Assembly: GCF_014205835.1 (NCBI RefSeq)
Contig: NZ_JACHCQ010000003.1
Coordinates: 222,501-286,500, forward strand
From: Pedobacter sp. AK013
GTDB taxonomy: Bacteria > Bacteroidota > Bacteroidia > Sphingobacteriales > Sphingobacteriaceae
Direction of reading: 5' to 3'
Length of the DNA: 64,000 nucleotides
A model generated the notes under the pieces. The model was not told where the DNA came from and ran no database searches. It was given only the letters and a program-made list of their open reading frames with translations. Below, piece after piece: positions 44,364 through 53,855 of the stretch; the first letter of the stretch is position 1, and every line of letters starts with the position of its first letter. The position numbers were made by a program, and so were the translations under genes.

Positions 44364-45038
44364 ATGATTGCTATTGCTATAGATGATGAACCGATTGCAC
44401 TTGATATTATAAAATCGCATGCCTCAAAAGTTCCGTTTGTAGCATTAGAGCAAACTTTTACAGATGCCTTTGCGGCCATCACCTATCTTCAACACAACAA
44501 GGTTGATTTAATTTTTCTCGACATTAAAATGCCTGATATTAGTGGGATTGATTTTTTAAAGAGCCTGAGCAAACCTCCTATGGTTATTTTTACCACGGCT
44601 TATACCGAACATGCCGTGCAAAGTTTCGAACTTGATGCAGTTGATTATTTGCTAAAGCCCTTTTCGCTTTCGCGTTTCTTAAAAGCCTGTAATAAAGCGC
44701 AGGAGCTCTTTAACCTGCGTAACCAGAAGCTAGAAACGAAAACTGAATACATTTTTATAAAAGATGGCTATGAACAGATTAAGGTGGAGTTGGATGAAAT
44801 TCTGTACATAGAAGCCTCGGGCAACTATACCCAGATACAACTAAAAGATAAACTTTTAAGTTCGAGGATTACCATTAACGATTTGGTTGAACTGTTGCCA
44901 AAGGTAGATTTTATCCGGTGTCACCGGGCTTTTATTGTGGCTAAAAACAAAATATCCAAATTTGACCGCAGCCAAATCTGGATTGGAGAAAAAATTATTC
45001 CTATCGGGGCCACTTATGGCGGAATTCAACTTACTTAA
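44364..45038 (+). CDS. LytTR-family response regulator
   Basis: The 224-residue protein has a receiver domain (residues 1-115) with acidic DD at 7-8, phosphoacceptor Asp53 in LIFLDIKMPD, and the YLLKPF motif near 94-99. A LytTR DNA-binding domain follows (about 125-224: EYIFIKDGYEQIKVELDEIL, FIRCHRAFIVAKNKI). It is the natural partner of the preceding LytS-type kinase. Its target promoters cannot be read from this window. Confidence 0.95.
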   Translation: MIAIAIDDEPIALDIIKSHASKVPFVALEQTFTDAFAAITYLQHNKVDLIFLDIKMPDISGIDFLKSLSKPPMVIFTTAYTEHAVQSFELDAVDYLLKPFSLSRFLKACNKAQELFNLRNQKLETKTEYIFIKDGYEQIKVELDEILYIEASGNYTQIQLKDKLLSSRITINDLVELLPKVDFIRCHRAFIVAKNKISKFDRSQIWIGEKIIPIGATYGGIQLT

Positions 45039-45302
45039 TGCAATTTAAAAGCTTATATCATAAAGGCAATTCATCTCAGATAGTGTCATGTTGAGCCTGT
45101 CGAAACACCTTAAAGAACCTGAACCTGATAATTATTTAATGAAAATACTGCCTTACAAACGCCCCAGGCTGGCTCGATTCGTCATGTTGAATTTATTTTA
45201 CAAGTATAAATAGTGTTTTCAATTGCCTTGTAGCTACTTCGTGGTCGGCATCTTTTTAGCAGGAAAGACCCCCAAAAATAATTCAGCGTAACGATCAACA
45301 TC

Positions 45303-48300
45303 TTAAGGCTTTACATTTACCCTTATCCCTGTAGAATGGGTGGTAAACTCCGGTGCATACATACTTTGCAGAGAAGTAATCCCATTTGAAAAGTTTCCTG
45401 CATGTGTAACCCGTAACGGATACTCGAATACATAGGTTCCTTTTGGCATATAACTGATAAAGAAATTGGTTGAGGCATCTTTTGTACTTTCATAATAGCC
45501 CAAACCATCCTGATATTTATACTGAGAGATCACATTTAAAGGTTCAAAACCTGACGATCGCATATCTTTTAAATGAATGTACTCCATATTTCGATCACAA
45601 TAAATTTCTATGCGTACTTTCAATAAATCTCCCGGGGCTAAAATATTTGCCGCGGTTAATGGAGTCAAAATATCGCCCTTAGTACTGGCTTTTTGGATAA
45701 ACAATTGCTTTTTGATTTTAACACCTGTACTTGCTGTTGTTATTTTGTCCAATTGCTCAAAATACTGCCAGTAAAGTGCACCCCAAGCAATTGTTGTATT
45801 GTCATTTTTCACCTGTACTTTACCCATTTCTGGTTTTACATTGTTACCAGCAATGGTTAACTTTTGATAGCCCGTTCCGGCTTCCTTTACGGCATTGGGT
45901 TGTTGCAAATCAGTTAGTTTTTGATTTCCAATCATGATTTCAGGCTCATTACTTTCGCTTAATAAATCGGTTCCTTTCATTAACAGTGCATAACAGGCAG
46001 CGGCAGTAGCTTTGGTGGTTTGCCAATCGTTGGTTTGTTTGTTTTTAAGCAGCCAGATTTTCATTTCTTCTACAGCTTTGGTATCATTGGCCACTTCATC
46101 AAAAGCCTCAATCAATAAAGCCTGTGTCTCGATCGGATTTTGGTACCACCACCAGCCCGCTTTATTAGCAGCCCAGTACATGCCCATTTCATCATGCTGC
46201 TGAGCAGTTTGGCTTAACAGGGTAATAATCTTTTTTGATTCTACATTATTACCGTTTCTGTTTAAAACCAAGGCTGTTTGTGCCAGTTGGTAAGTATCAA
46301 AGGTTTTCCAGTTAGCGATTAATTTTTTGAGGTAAAAATCTTTAGCCTTTGTAAACTCAGCTGTTGTATTTTTTTGATTGGTATAACTTCTGGCAAACAG
46401 GTAGTGTAGCGGCAAGTAGGCAAAACGTTTTCCCTTCACTTCATCCTTATAATCCTTAACTAATTCTGCATCTAAATAAATAATGGCCTTATTAAGCATA
46501 ACATTAAAATTTGGATAAGCTTTTTCGTCGATCAATTTTAACCTTTTTAACTGGCCCATTCCCAAAACAATATGTTGGGTAATGTATCGATCTTCTCGCA
46601 TACCATTAAACCAAGGAAAAGCACCATTATTAAATTGCATTTTTTCCAGCTTTTCGAAATTATTTTTCAATTCATAAGTCATTCTGTTTAAATCGAAAAG
46701 CACAGCCAAACGTTTTTTCCGTTCGGTTTCATTATCGGCATTACGTACCCAAGGTGTTTCTTCTAACAAAATTGATTTAAGCCCTTCATTTTTTTCCAGG
46801 TTAGATAAAAGTGCCTGACCACTATTGGTATTTTGCCATTGTGCGAAAACCGTTTTTATTTTTGGCGATGAATTGATGATTCCTGTTGCAAAACTATTGG
46901 CATAAAAGCGGCTAAAAGTTTGCTCGGCACATTCATACGGATACTCCATCAGGTAAGGCAAGGCCTGCACCGCATACCAAACCGGATTGGAGGTAAACTC
47001 AAAAGTTAAATTTTGGTTACGTAAGGTTTTTGAGGTTCCTGATTTCTCCAGTTTCTCAAAATCGAATGTTTTACTGGTATTGCCACGTACATTTATGGGC
47101 ATGCTTTCGGTAACCAACATGGCATTTGCCAAAACCGGAATGGTATTTTCTTCTCCATCACTAAACTTACCACTTTCGGCCAAAACTTTATAGGTAATGG
47201 CATTAATGCCAGATGGGATAATTAAGGTCCATTTTAAAACCGAACTCGCTTCATTATCAACTTCGAAAGTTTTTTCGGTTTTTTCATTTGCCTCAAAAAT
47301 CCTGATGGCTTTTCCTGTTAAGGCATCTGTAAGTGCTAAACTGGCGTTGCCCACAAGTTTTTTACCAGCCAGGTTATTCAGTTTGGCACTTAGTAAAATG
47401 GTATCACCCTCCCTAAAAAAACGTGGGGCATTAATGGCAATGGCCAATTGTTTTTGTGTAACCAGCTCATTCGTAATAGTTGCTGTTTTTAAATCTTTGG
47501 TATGTGCAAAACCCATCATCTTATAGCGGGTTAAACTTTGCGGTATAGTAAATTCGATCTTGATTTCGCCTTTTGCATCAGTTAACAACTGTGGATAAAA
47601 GAATGCAAGCTCGTTGAAATTGGTACGTGGAGTGATATCAGGTTTTTTGTATTTAAGTGCTTCCACTTCCTGGCGCAACGTGGGGTCTTTTAATTCATCA
47701 TATAACGTTGCTCTACCTGAACCAGCTCCCTTTAGTTTTTCAACCGTAGGTGGCTCAGCACTTAATCCTGCGGCCCTCCCTTGCAGGGTAGCTACTCCTC
47801 TAATCTGGACGCTTGATGCAGTATAAGTCTTTTTTTTCTGTACCCCATACCCCACAACCGCTACTTCATTTAAAGCATTCCCATCTTCTTTCAATGTTAC
47901 ATCAATCCGTTTTTTACTGCCTATTTTTGTAGAATAGTTTTTAAAGCCGATAAAAGAAAATTTCAGTGTTTCTCCTATTTTAGCATCAATGGTGTAAATG
48001 CCAAAAACATTGGTGGTGGATACCTTTTTACCTACACTAACCTGTACACCCGGCAGTATTGCGCCCTGGCTATCGAACACTACCCCATAAATTAATTTAC
48101 CTTTTTCTAATTCCGCAAGTTTTTTTACCACATCCGGCGATAAGTCTTTTCGTTTAGCCTGTTGTAAATTACTGATGTAGTTCCGGTATCCGTAATTGTA
48201 TCCGCCATAATAGTTATAACCAAACAGATTAAGGTTTTCGTAACTACGTGTAATTACGCCATAATTATTTTCAGACCTTAAAAACCATAAATAACCTGGG

Positions 48301-51300
48301 TTAGCGACATCATTTACATTGAAATTCCAATTGTAAAAATAATAGTTAAAGCCTGTTGGTAACTGCGTGTTCCAATCCGTTCTTTTCAGGTCATCCAAAC
48401 TTGCATCATAAAGTGTAGCCACCATTTCGGCCATCTGCTTCTCGCCATTTTTATTACTGATCTGCAGTTTCCAGCTTTCTTTTTCGCCAGGTTGCAATTT
48501 ATCCCTGAAAGTTAAAAATTTAATGTTCAATTCTTTTTCAGGATCAATAATTCTGACCTGTTGCATCGAATTGTAAACCGTTCCTTCATGTACCATAGTA
48601 AACTGAACGGCAAAGCCTTCTTCATAATTTGCTTGTGGCTTAATTTTAACGATACTTTGTTTTGGCGATAGGTTGATCCAAACTTTTTCGGCAATACTAT
48701 CCCGATAATAAACTTCGTAATAAGCTTTGCTATTATTAGCTAAGCCCGCCAAACGAAAAACAGCACTTTCAGTTAGCTTAATCACACTTATTTCGGGTGC
48801 AATCCATTCGATATTCGATTGTATTACAGCAGGCTGATCGTTGTAAACTATTAAATACTTATCAACTTTAGTGGTATCTTTCTGCTCATTTACAGCAAAC
48901 AGGCTTATTTTATAATAGCCAGGTTTTAGCTTATTTTGATTAAAGGTTAAGTCCCCACGACCACGATCTATAGAGAGGTTTTGTTTCAGTTCTACCGACT
49001 TTACCGGCCATTTAGCTACTTCGAGTTCATTGTTATAGTCATCATAAGGGAAGTTTTTAATAAAATCTTCCTTGCTCATAGCATAATTTTCGGCATAAAA
49101 CGGGCTTTTGTTCATCAACCTTGATGGTGCCTGTAATAAACTCCATTCTGCTCGAATATTAGCTTTTATAGGCTCGTTGTTTAAATTGGTTACCCAGAAT
49201 GGAATGCTATCTGTTTTATGACTCACGTAAATAACCTGTTCTGCACTGATATTAAGATTAATATCTTTTTGCCCTACATTGATGCTGGTACTTTTCGTTC
49301 GGGTTTCACCGTTTAAATCTGTAGCCTCAATTTCAATATCGTAGCTATAGTTTTGTTTGATATCAGTAGCTTTTGCAAAAAAGGTAATATCGAATTTACC
49401 ACTTAATTGGGTATTTGTTCTACCGATAGCAATTTGCTTCCTCTCGAAACCAACTGAACCATAAATAGCGTTACGCTGTGTATAGTTTAATCCATATTCG
49501 TAGATTGCCCTTCTGAAAATCTTATAATTTATTTTGGCATTGTTTACTGAATATCCAGAAAAAGCACTGACTTTACCTTGTACTTTAATCGTATCGTTTA
49601 ACTTGTATTTTTGGTTAGGCTTATCAAAAACGACCTCAAAAGTTGGGCGTTTATATTCCTCAACCTGAACTGAAATACGACCATTGTCGGTTTCGATTTC
49701 CATCTGACCATTCAATATGCCCATTGGTATACTAAACGAGCCCTGAAAAGTACCATAATCGTTACTGGTAACATTGGTTGTGGCTATTTCTTTTCCATTG
49801 GCATCGTTAAAATAAACCTTAAGTACTTTATTTACTTCTATTTTATTTTTACCATTTTTCGATTGCAAGCATAACCCCTTATAGTAAACGGTTTGTCCGG
49901 GGCGATAGATCGGCCTATCCGTAAAAAGAATTACGCGCGCGTCATCGTCTTCATCCTTATAGCTATTATAATTATTGATGTTTAATTTCAATTCGTCTTT
50001 CCCGAAAGTAGCCACCGCAAAAGACATATTCCTATCAGTTTCATTTGTACTGGCATAACCTTTATCGTTAGTCGTCATTAAATCTCCGGCAATAAATTTC
50101 CGGGTATTGTAATCATATCTCCATTGCTGAATTTTAACATTTTTTAAAGGTGCGCCATCACTAAGTTGATTCACAAAATATTCATGTCTTTTGATATTCC
50201 GCCGGTTAATCACAGCCATTGCAGTAACCTTAAAATTAATATTGCTATAAACAGTATCTTTTTGTTCGCGGTTAATGGTTTGGGCAATCAATGTATAAGC
50301 ACCAAATGCTAAGCCATCCATTTTATCAATTAATGTATGGTTTTGGTAGTCGCTAGTTTTTGGAACGATTACATCCCATTGTTTTATGGCCTTATTTTTT
50401 GTAAAAAAAGTTAAAAAATTATCCTTACTCTCAAACTGTTCGTAACCATTTTGAGGTTCTACTGCCTTAAATAGCCTAATATGTACTGTATCTGTATTTT
50501 TATAAGATAAATGCAACTGGGCAGGCCGATCTGGTTGGATATACCCTTTTATTTTAATTGATAATTCGCTGCTTTTAATCTGCCTGATTAAATTTTCTGC
50601 ATTTTGCGCACCAATACTTTTGGGATACCTATCAGCAGCTTTTTTGGCTAAAGCAACGGCTGTTAAAAAATTTTGTTTGTTCGTATCAACAGGGAGTTGC
50701 GCGTTTTTATGCATGAGGGCCTGTTCGTATAAAATATCGGCATAAACTTCGGTTTGCGTACTTTGCCCGGCTAACTGGCTTAATGCTTTATAATACAGAT
50801 CCTGCACCTCGCCATTAAAATTTTGTTGCACAAACTTTAGCCGTTTTAAATCAACATCGGCCAAAGCCGAAAAGTTATGGTTGTTTTGATGAAATCTGAT
50901 CAGGCTTTTAAACAACTGCAAACTCTGTAGTTTAAACGAGGTGCTGTCTGATGGCAATTCCATAGTAAGAAAATACTGTCTATCATCAAACCAAGCTGCA
51001 TTATTCATATCAAGCAGCTCATCATCATATTGCGTGAGATTAATTTGTGTATTATTAAAAACATCAATGGCGCGGTGTGCCAACAGATCATATAATGTGG
51101 GCCTAAAGGTTCTATTGTTTTTATCGCCTGCTAAAACGGCATCCAAGATATCAACATTGGTTTGTTGCAAAAGTTGAGCTTCTTTTAACGATAACAGGTA
51201 GTATTTTACGGTTTCATCACTCAGTTTTTTAATACTCCACGTTTTAATATCATTACCAATATCGCCCTGTACTTGTGTACGCTGACTAATCTGCCATCTA

Positions 51301-51668
51301 TTTTGTTGTAAATAATTCCAATAGGTTTCGGCCAAAAGTGATTGTAAAATGCTTTTTTCGGGCTGCTTAGCTTTAGTGATATCATCACGCAGATTAATCA
51401 AAATTTTATCAAAAGCATTCTCTTCCAAATAACTTTGAAACATCATTCTATAAATAACCGATTTGATCTGCAATGGCGTATTGTTCTCTTTATGCGCCGC
51501 TTGATTTATTTTTTCGATCAAAGCCAGCGCATCTTTAGGTTTGCCCTGGTTGGCAATAGAATCGACCCTATAAAAATCGTCGAGCGTATATTTCTGCTGG
51601 GCAGAAACATGCAGCGATAGCAAAATAAAAAGAAAAAATAAAGTGGAGAGGCGTAATGATATATTCAT
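45303..51668 (-). CDS. Alpha-2-macroglobulin family protein with embedded SusC-like regulatory segment
   Basis: This 2121-residue secreted protein (signal peptide ending HVSAQQ) has helical N-terminal repeats, macroglobulin domains (DRPIYRPGQTVYYKG near residue 580), the A2M core (YPQLLTDAKGEIKIEFTIPQ) and a thioester-type motif ECAEQTFSRFYA near 1580, in which CAEQ keeps the Cys, Glu and Gln of CxEQ. Between about residues 1190 and 1290 sits a carboxypeptidase-regulatory-like domain (GVVFDSQGAILPGVQVSVGK) followed by the SusC-type sequence NEVAVVGYGVQKKK. Bacterial A2Ms trap proteases at the envelope. No pbpC-like gene is adjacent. Confidence 0.85.
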   Translation of the reverse strand: MNISLRLSTLFFLFILLSLHVSAQQKYTLDDFYRVDSIANQGKPKDALALIEKINQAAHKENNTPLQIKSVIYRMMFQSYLEENAFDKILINLRDDITKAKQPEKSILQSLLAETYWNYLQQNRWQISQRTQVQGDIGNDIKTWSIKKLSDETVKYYLLSLKEAQLLQQTNVDILDAVLAGDKNNRTFRPTLYDLLAHRAIDVFNNTQINLTQYDDELLDMNNAAWFDDRQYFLTMELPSDSTSFKLQSLQLFKSLIRFHQNNHNFSALADVDLKRLKFVQQNFNGEVQDLYYKALSQLAGQSTQTEVYADILYEQALMHKNAQLPVDTNKQNFLTAVALAKKAADRYPKSIGAQNAENLIRQIKSSELSIKIKGYIQPDRPAQLHLSYKNTDTVHIRLFKAVEPQNGYEQFESKDNFLTFFTKNKAIKQWDVIVPKTSDYQNHTLIDKMDGLAFGAYTLIAQTINREQKDTVYSNINFKVTAMAVINRRNIKRHEYFVNQLSDGAPLKNVKIQQWRYDYNTRKFIAGDLMTTNDKGYASTNETDRNMSFAVATFGKDELKLNINNYNSYKDEDDDARVILFTDRPIYRPGQTVYYKGLCLQSKNGKNKIEVNKVLKVYFNDANGKEIATTNVTSNDYGTFQGSFSIPMGILNGQMEIETDNGRISVQVEEYKRPTFEVVFDKPNQKYKLNDTIKVQGKVSAFSGYSVNNAKINYKIFRRAIYEYGLNYTQRNAIYGSVGFERKQIAIGRTNTQLSGKFDITFFAKATDIKQNYSYDIEIEATDLNGETRTKSTSINVGQKDINLNISAEQVIYVSHKTDSIPFWVTNLNNEPIKANIRAEWSLLQAPSRLMNKSPFYAENYAMSKEDFIKNFPYDDYNNELEVAKWPVKSVELKQNLSIDRGRGDLTFNQNKLKPGYYKISLFAVNEQKDTTKVDKYLIVYNDQPAVIQSNIEWIAPEISVIKLTESAVFRLAGLANNSKAYYEVYYRDSIAEKVWINLSPKQSIVKIKPQANYEEGFAVQFTMVHEGTVYNSMQQVRIIDPEKELNIKFLTFRDKLQPGEKESWKLQISNKNGEKQMAEMVATLYDASLDDLKRTDWNTQLPTGFNYYFYNWNFNVNDVANPGYLWFLRSENNYGVITRSYENLNLFGYNYYGGYNYGYRNYISNLQQAKRKDLSPDVVKKLAELEKGKLIYGVVFDSQGAILPGVQVSVGKKVSTTNVFGIYTIDAKIGETLKFSFIGFKNYSTKIGSKKRIDVTLKEDGNALNEVAVVGYGVQKKKTYTASSVQIRGVATLQGRAAGLSAEPPTVEKLKGAGSGRATLYDELKDPTLRQEVEALKYKKPDITPRTNFNELAFFYPQLLTDAKGEIKIEFTIPQSLTRYKMMGFAHTKDLKTATITNELVTQKQLAIAINAPRFFREGDTILLSAKLNNLAGKKLVGNASLALTDALTGKAIRIFEANEKTEKTFEVDNEASSVLKWTLIIPSGINAITYKVLAESGKFSDGEENTIPVLANAMLVTESMPINVRGNTSKTFDFEKLEKSGTSKTLRNQNLTFEFTSNPVWYAVQALPYLMEYPYECAEQTFSRFYANSFATGIINSSPKIKTVFAQWQNTNSGQALLSNLEKNEGLKSILLEETPWVRNADNETERKKRLAVLFDLNRMTYELKNNFEKLEKMQFNNGAFPWFNGMREDRYITQHIVLGMGQLKRLKLIDEKAYPNFNVMLNKAIIYLDAELVKDYKDEVKGKRFAYLPLHYLFARSYTNQKNTTAEFTKAKDFYLKKLIANWKTFDTYQLAQTALVLNRNGNNVESKKIITLLSQTAQQHDEMGMYWAANKAGWWWYQNPIETQALLIEAFDEVANDTKAVEEMKIWLLKNKQTNDWQTTKATAAACYALLMKGTDLLSESNEPEIMIGNQKLTDLQQPNAVKEAGTGYQKLTIAGNNVKPEMGKVQVKNDNTTIAWGALYWQYFEQLDKITTASTGVKIKKQLFIQKASTKGDILTPLTAANILAPGDLLKVRIEIYCDRNMEYIHLKDMRSSGFEPLNVISQYKYQDGLGYYESTKDASTNFFISYMPKGTYVFEYPLRVTHAGNFSNGITSLQSMYAPEFTTHSTGIRVNVKP

Positions 51669-51818
51669 AGCTGGCTTGCGTTTTTAATATAGATGGGCTG
51701 AACGCTTAAATTCCATAAGTGGTTAGTATTTATCTGATTCTTACACGAATCTAAGTATTAATAGACTAAATGTTACAAGCCACAAACATTAACGTTTTAA
51801 ACATTCGAAGCATAACAT

Positions 51819-51826
51819 TATCTTTG
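51819..51826 (+). promoter_or_regulatory. Promoter element of ribH, close to the start codon
   Basis: TATCTTTG matches the Bacteroidota TAnnTTTG element. A TTTA at 51796-51799 lies 19 bp upstream in the place of TTTG. The element ends 4 bases before the ATG at 51831, so the predicted start would coincide with the start codon. Confidence 0.5.
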
Positions 51827-51830
51827 CCGC

Positions 51831-52322
51831 ATGTCAACACAATTAAAAAATCTATCAGATTTCTCTCATACCACCGTTCCAAGCGGAGCAAATTATAAAT
51901 TCGGGATTATTGTAGCCGAGTGGAATGCTGAAATTACAGGTGCACTATATAATGGCGCATTAAAAACACTTTTAGCCAATGGCGTTGCGGAAGAAAATAT
52001 AATTTCTTTACCTGTTCCCGGAAGTTTCGAATTAACAGGTGGTGCAGAAATTTTATTGAGCAAAAGAAGTGATATAGATGCCGTAATCTGTTTAGGTTGC
52101 GTAATTCAGGGCGATACGAAACACTTCGATTTTATTTGTGATGCTGTAGCGCAAGGGATAACCAACGTTGGCATTAAGTACAGTAAACCGGTTATCTTCG
52201 GGGTTTTAACCACCAATAACCTGGAGCAAGCCCAAGACCGTGCCGGCGGGAAACATGGCAATAAAGGTGATGAAGCTGCAATTACTGCCATTAAAATGGC
52301 TGATTTTTCGGCTCAAATTTAA
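51831..52322 (+). CDS. ribH: 6,7-dimethyl-8-ribityllumazine synthase
   Basis: The 163-residue protein condenses 5-amino-6-ribitylaminouracil with 3,4-dihydroxy-2-butanone 4-phosphate in riboflavin synthesis. Signatures are [17 protein letters not shown] (residues 27-43), [35 protein letters not shown] with the catalytic His, and [20 protein letters not shown]. It is monocistronic here, without other rib genes nearby, divergent from the A2M gene. Confidence 0.97.
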   Translation: MSTQLKNLSDFSHTTVPSGANYKFGIIVAEWNAEITGALYNGALKTLLANGVAEENIISLPVPGSFELTGGAEILLSKRSDIDAVICLGCVIQGDTKHFDFICDAVAQGITNVGIKYSKPVIFGVLTTNNLEQAQDRAGGKHGNKGDEAAITAIKMADFSAQI

Positions 52323-52431
52323 ACTTGTGTTAATAATTATTTGTAACTTAGAAGTTTAAAAATTATCAGATCCGATGAAATATCATGAGTAATCTTGATA
52401 GCTTCATTACCATTGAAACAAACTTATACAG

Positions 52432-52554
52432 ATGAAAAAAGTAGCTATCTTACTATTGGCGGTGTTTTGCACCATTACCATTTTAGAATCTTGCTCTTCT
52501 AAACTTTGTCCTGCTTATGGGTCTTATCCAGAAGGAAAGCGCAGAAGAAATTAA
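52432..52554 (+). CDS. Tiny lipoprotein
   Basis: A 40-residue frame has a signal peptide with lipobox (ITILESCSS, Cys21) and a short mature part CSSKLCPAYG followed by a basic end (GKRRRN). Very small lipoproteins with a CPAY motif are found in Bacteroidota, but I know no function. It lies between ribH and the YtxJ-like gene, about 110 bp from ribH. Confidence 0.5.
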   Translation: MKKVAILLLAVFCTITILESCSSKLCPAYGSYPEGKRRRN

Positions 52555-52642
52555 TCTACCTCATTTGTAATCTCATATTTAGGTCATTTACAGAACTTTA
52601 TTTAACTGTAATTGTTATCCTGTAAACAACACGTATCATATC

Positions 52643-52975
52643 ATGACTTGGGTTAACTTAACTTCGATTGAACAGCTTGATGAAATCAAAAATGCAAAGG
52701 GTTTTAGCCTTATTTTTAAACACAGCACACGTTGTTCAATTAGTTTAATGGCTAAAAAGAATTTCGAGTTTGATTGGGACATCATTCCTGCAAGTACAAA
52801 ACTTTACTTTTTAGATTTGATCAGCTACCGTGATATTTCCAACCAGATTGCTGAAGTGTTTCAAGTAGCACACCAATCGCCTCAGATTTTATTGATTAAA
52901 GATGGCGATTGCGTATTAGAAGCATCACATAGCGATATTTCTGCTGATGAAGTTGCAGAAGTGATTGCTGCTTAA
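52643..52975 (+). CDS. YtxJ-like (bacillithiol system) thioredoxin-fold protein
   Basis: The 110-residue protein has the monothiol active site FKHSTRCSISLMAK with Cys31 and the cis-Pro region HQSPQILLIKDGDCVLEASH, matching the YtxJ/DUF2847 family. Family members are proposed monothiol bacilliredoxins that act on protein-bacillithiol mixed disulfides. It is cytosolic, with no signal peptide. Confidence 0.88.
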   Translation: MTWVNLTSIEQLDEIKNAKGFSLIFKHSTRCSISLMAKKNFEFDWDIIPASTKLYFLDLISYRDISNQIAEVFQVAHQSPQILLIKDGDCVLEASHSDISADEVAEVIAA

Positions 52976-52993
52976 TCATAAAAATATTTTTCT

Positions 52994-53030
52994 TAAAAAA
53001 GGGTATTCAAGCAATTGGATACCCTCTTCT
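52994..53030 (+). terminator. Possible terminator of the YtxJ-like gene
   Basis: GGGTATTC (53001-53008) pairs with GGATACCC (53017-53024), a stem with minor mismatch flanked by A-rich sequence before and CTTCTGTTTG after. It lies about 25 bp past the stop. Confidence 0.5.
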
Positions 53031-53189
53031 GTTTGTTGGCATACTATTAGGTTACTCTACCCGTAGCGTACTGAAAGGTTTTACGGATTACTGAATGGAA
53101 GTCTCCGACTTGCTATTAAATAAATATTAAGTTATATACTCAATTTGATTCACCAATCCTTAGAGGCGCTATGCTTAACTCTACGGACA

Positions 53190-53640
53190 GACATATGTTG
53201 TCAGTCTGAGCTTGTGTTGAGAACCTTCGAAAAAAACATTTGTACTTCGACAGACTACCATTGACGTTATTCGATAACTAATTGATAATTAACACATTAC
53301 TTTGACGCCTGCATTTCCGCCCCGCTAGGCCATAGCACAGTATCTCCGTTTCAATTAAACCCGGCCTAACAAATTTTTCGGACTGCACTGCCCAAGCCAA
53401 CCTAGTAGCTTCGAAAGAAAACGGCAAGGCCCTCATGAATGCAGCTGAAAGCTACAAAAACAAATGAATAAATTTTCAGCCGGTGTTTTATTAATGGTTT
53501 TCTATTGCTTTCATTTGTATTAATGAGCTCGGCAATGCCTCGGTTTTGTTTCTTTTTTAACACCAAAAAGAAAGAAGCCTGTCCGGCTAGGACTAATAAA
53601 ACACCCCGTCCTGCGGACACCCCTCTGAAAGAGGGGAATT
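53190..53640. repeat. Mosaic of dispersed intergenic repeats
   Basis: This gene-free stretch holds a GTCAGTCTGAG-type fragment (about 53197), a weak match to the ~235-bp repeat around 53300-53370 (TTAAACCCGG), and two tight hairpins: GTCC with GGAC at 53608-53618 and CCCCTCT with AGAGGGG at 53620-53636. The minus-strand 72-residue open frame here (GVLLVLAGQASFFLVLKKKQ) looks like a by-product of repeat sequence rather than a gene. The remaining part of 52976-53855 shows nothing further apart from terminators. Confidence 0.5.
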
Positions 53641-53805
53641 ACATATCGCAAAAGACCAATAATTAAATGTCATTTATATTGATTTTTATACAATAAATTA
53701 CCCCTCAGGATGACATTTTTTTGTTTCTCCTTAACTTAATGTCATTTTCCTTCACTAACCAGTTACAGTCTGTGAGAACACAGACCTTGGAAATACTTAA
53801 AACAA

Positions 53806-53833
53806 AAAGGTCCCGATTTACATCGCGACCTTT
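53806..53833 (-). terminator. Terminator of mqo
   Basis: AAAGGTC and GACCTTT form the outer stem and CGAT with ATCG the inner stem around a short TTTA-type loop, with one mismatch pair. On the minus strand it is followed by TTTT. It begins about 23 bp past the mqo stop. Confidence 0.7.
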
Positions 53834-53855
53834 AAAAAATTTATGCTGTTATTGC

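Noticed and set aside
47197..47526. 109-residue plus-strand frame
   Set aside because: It is antisense to the well-supported macroglobulin gene.
53402..53620. 72-residue minus-strand frame
   Set aside because: Its sequence follows hairpins of intergenic repeats, with no signal or domain; likely not a gene.
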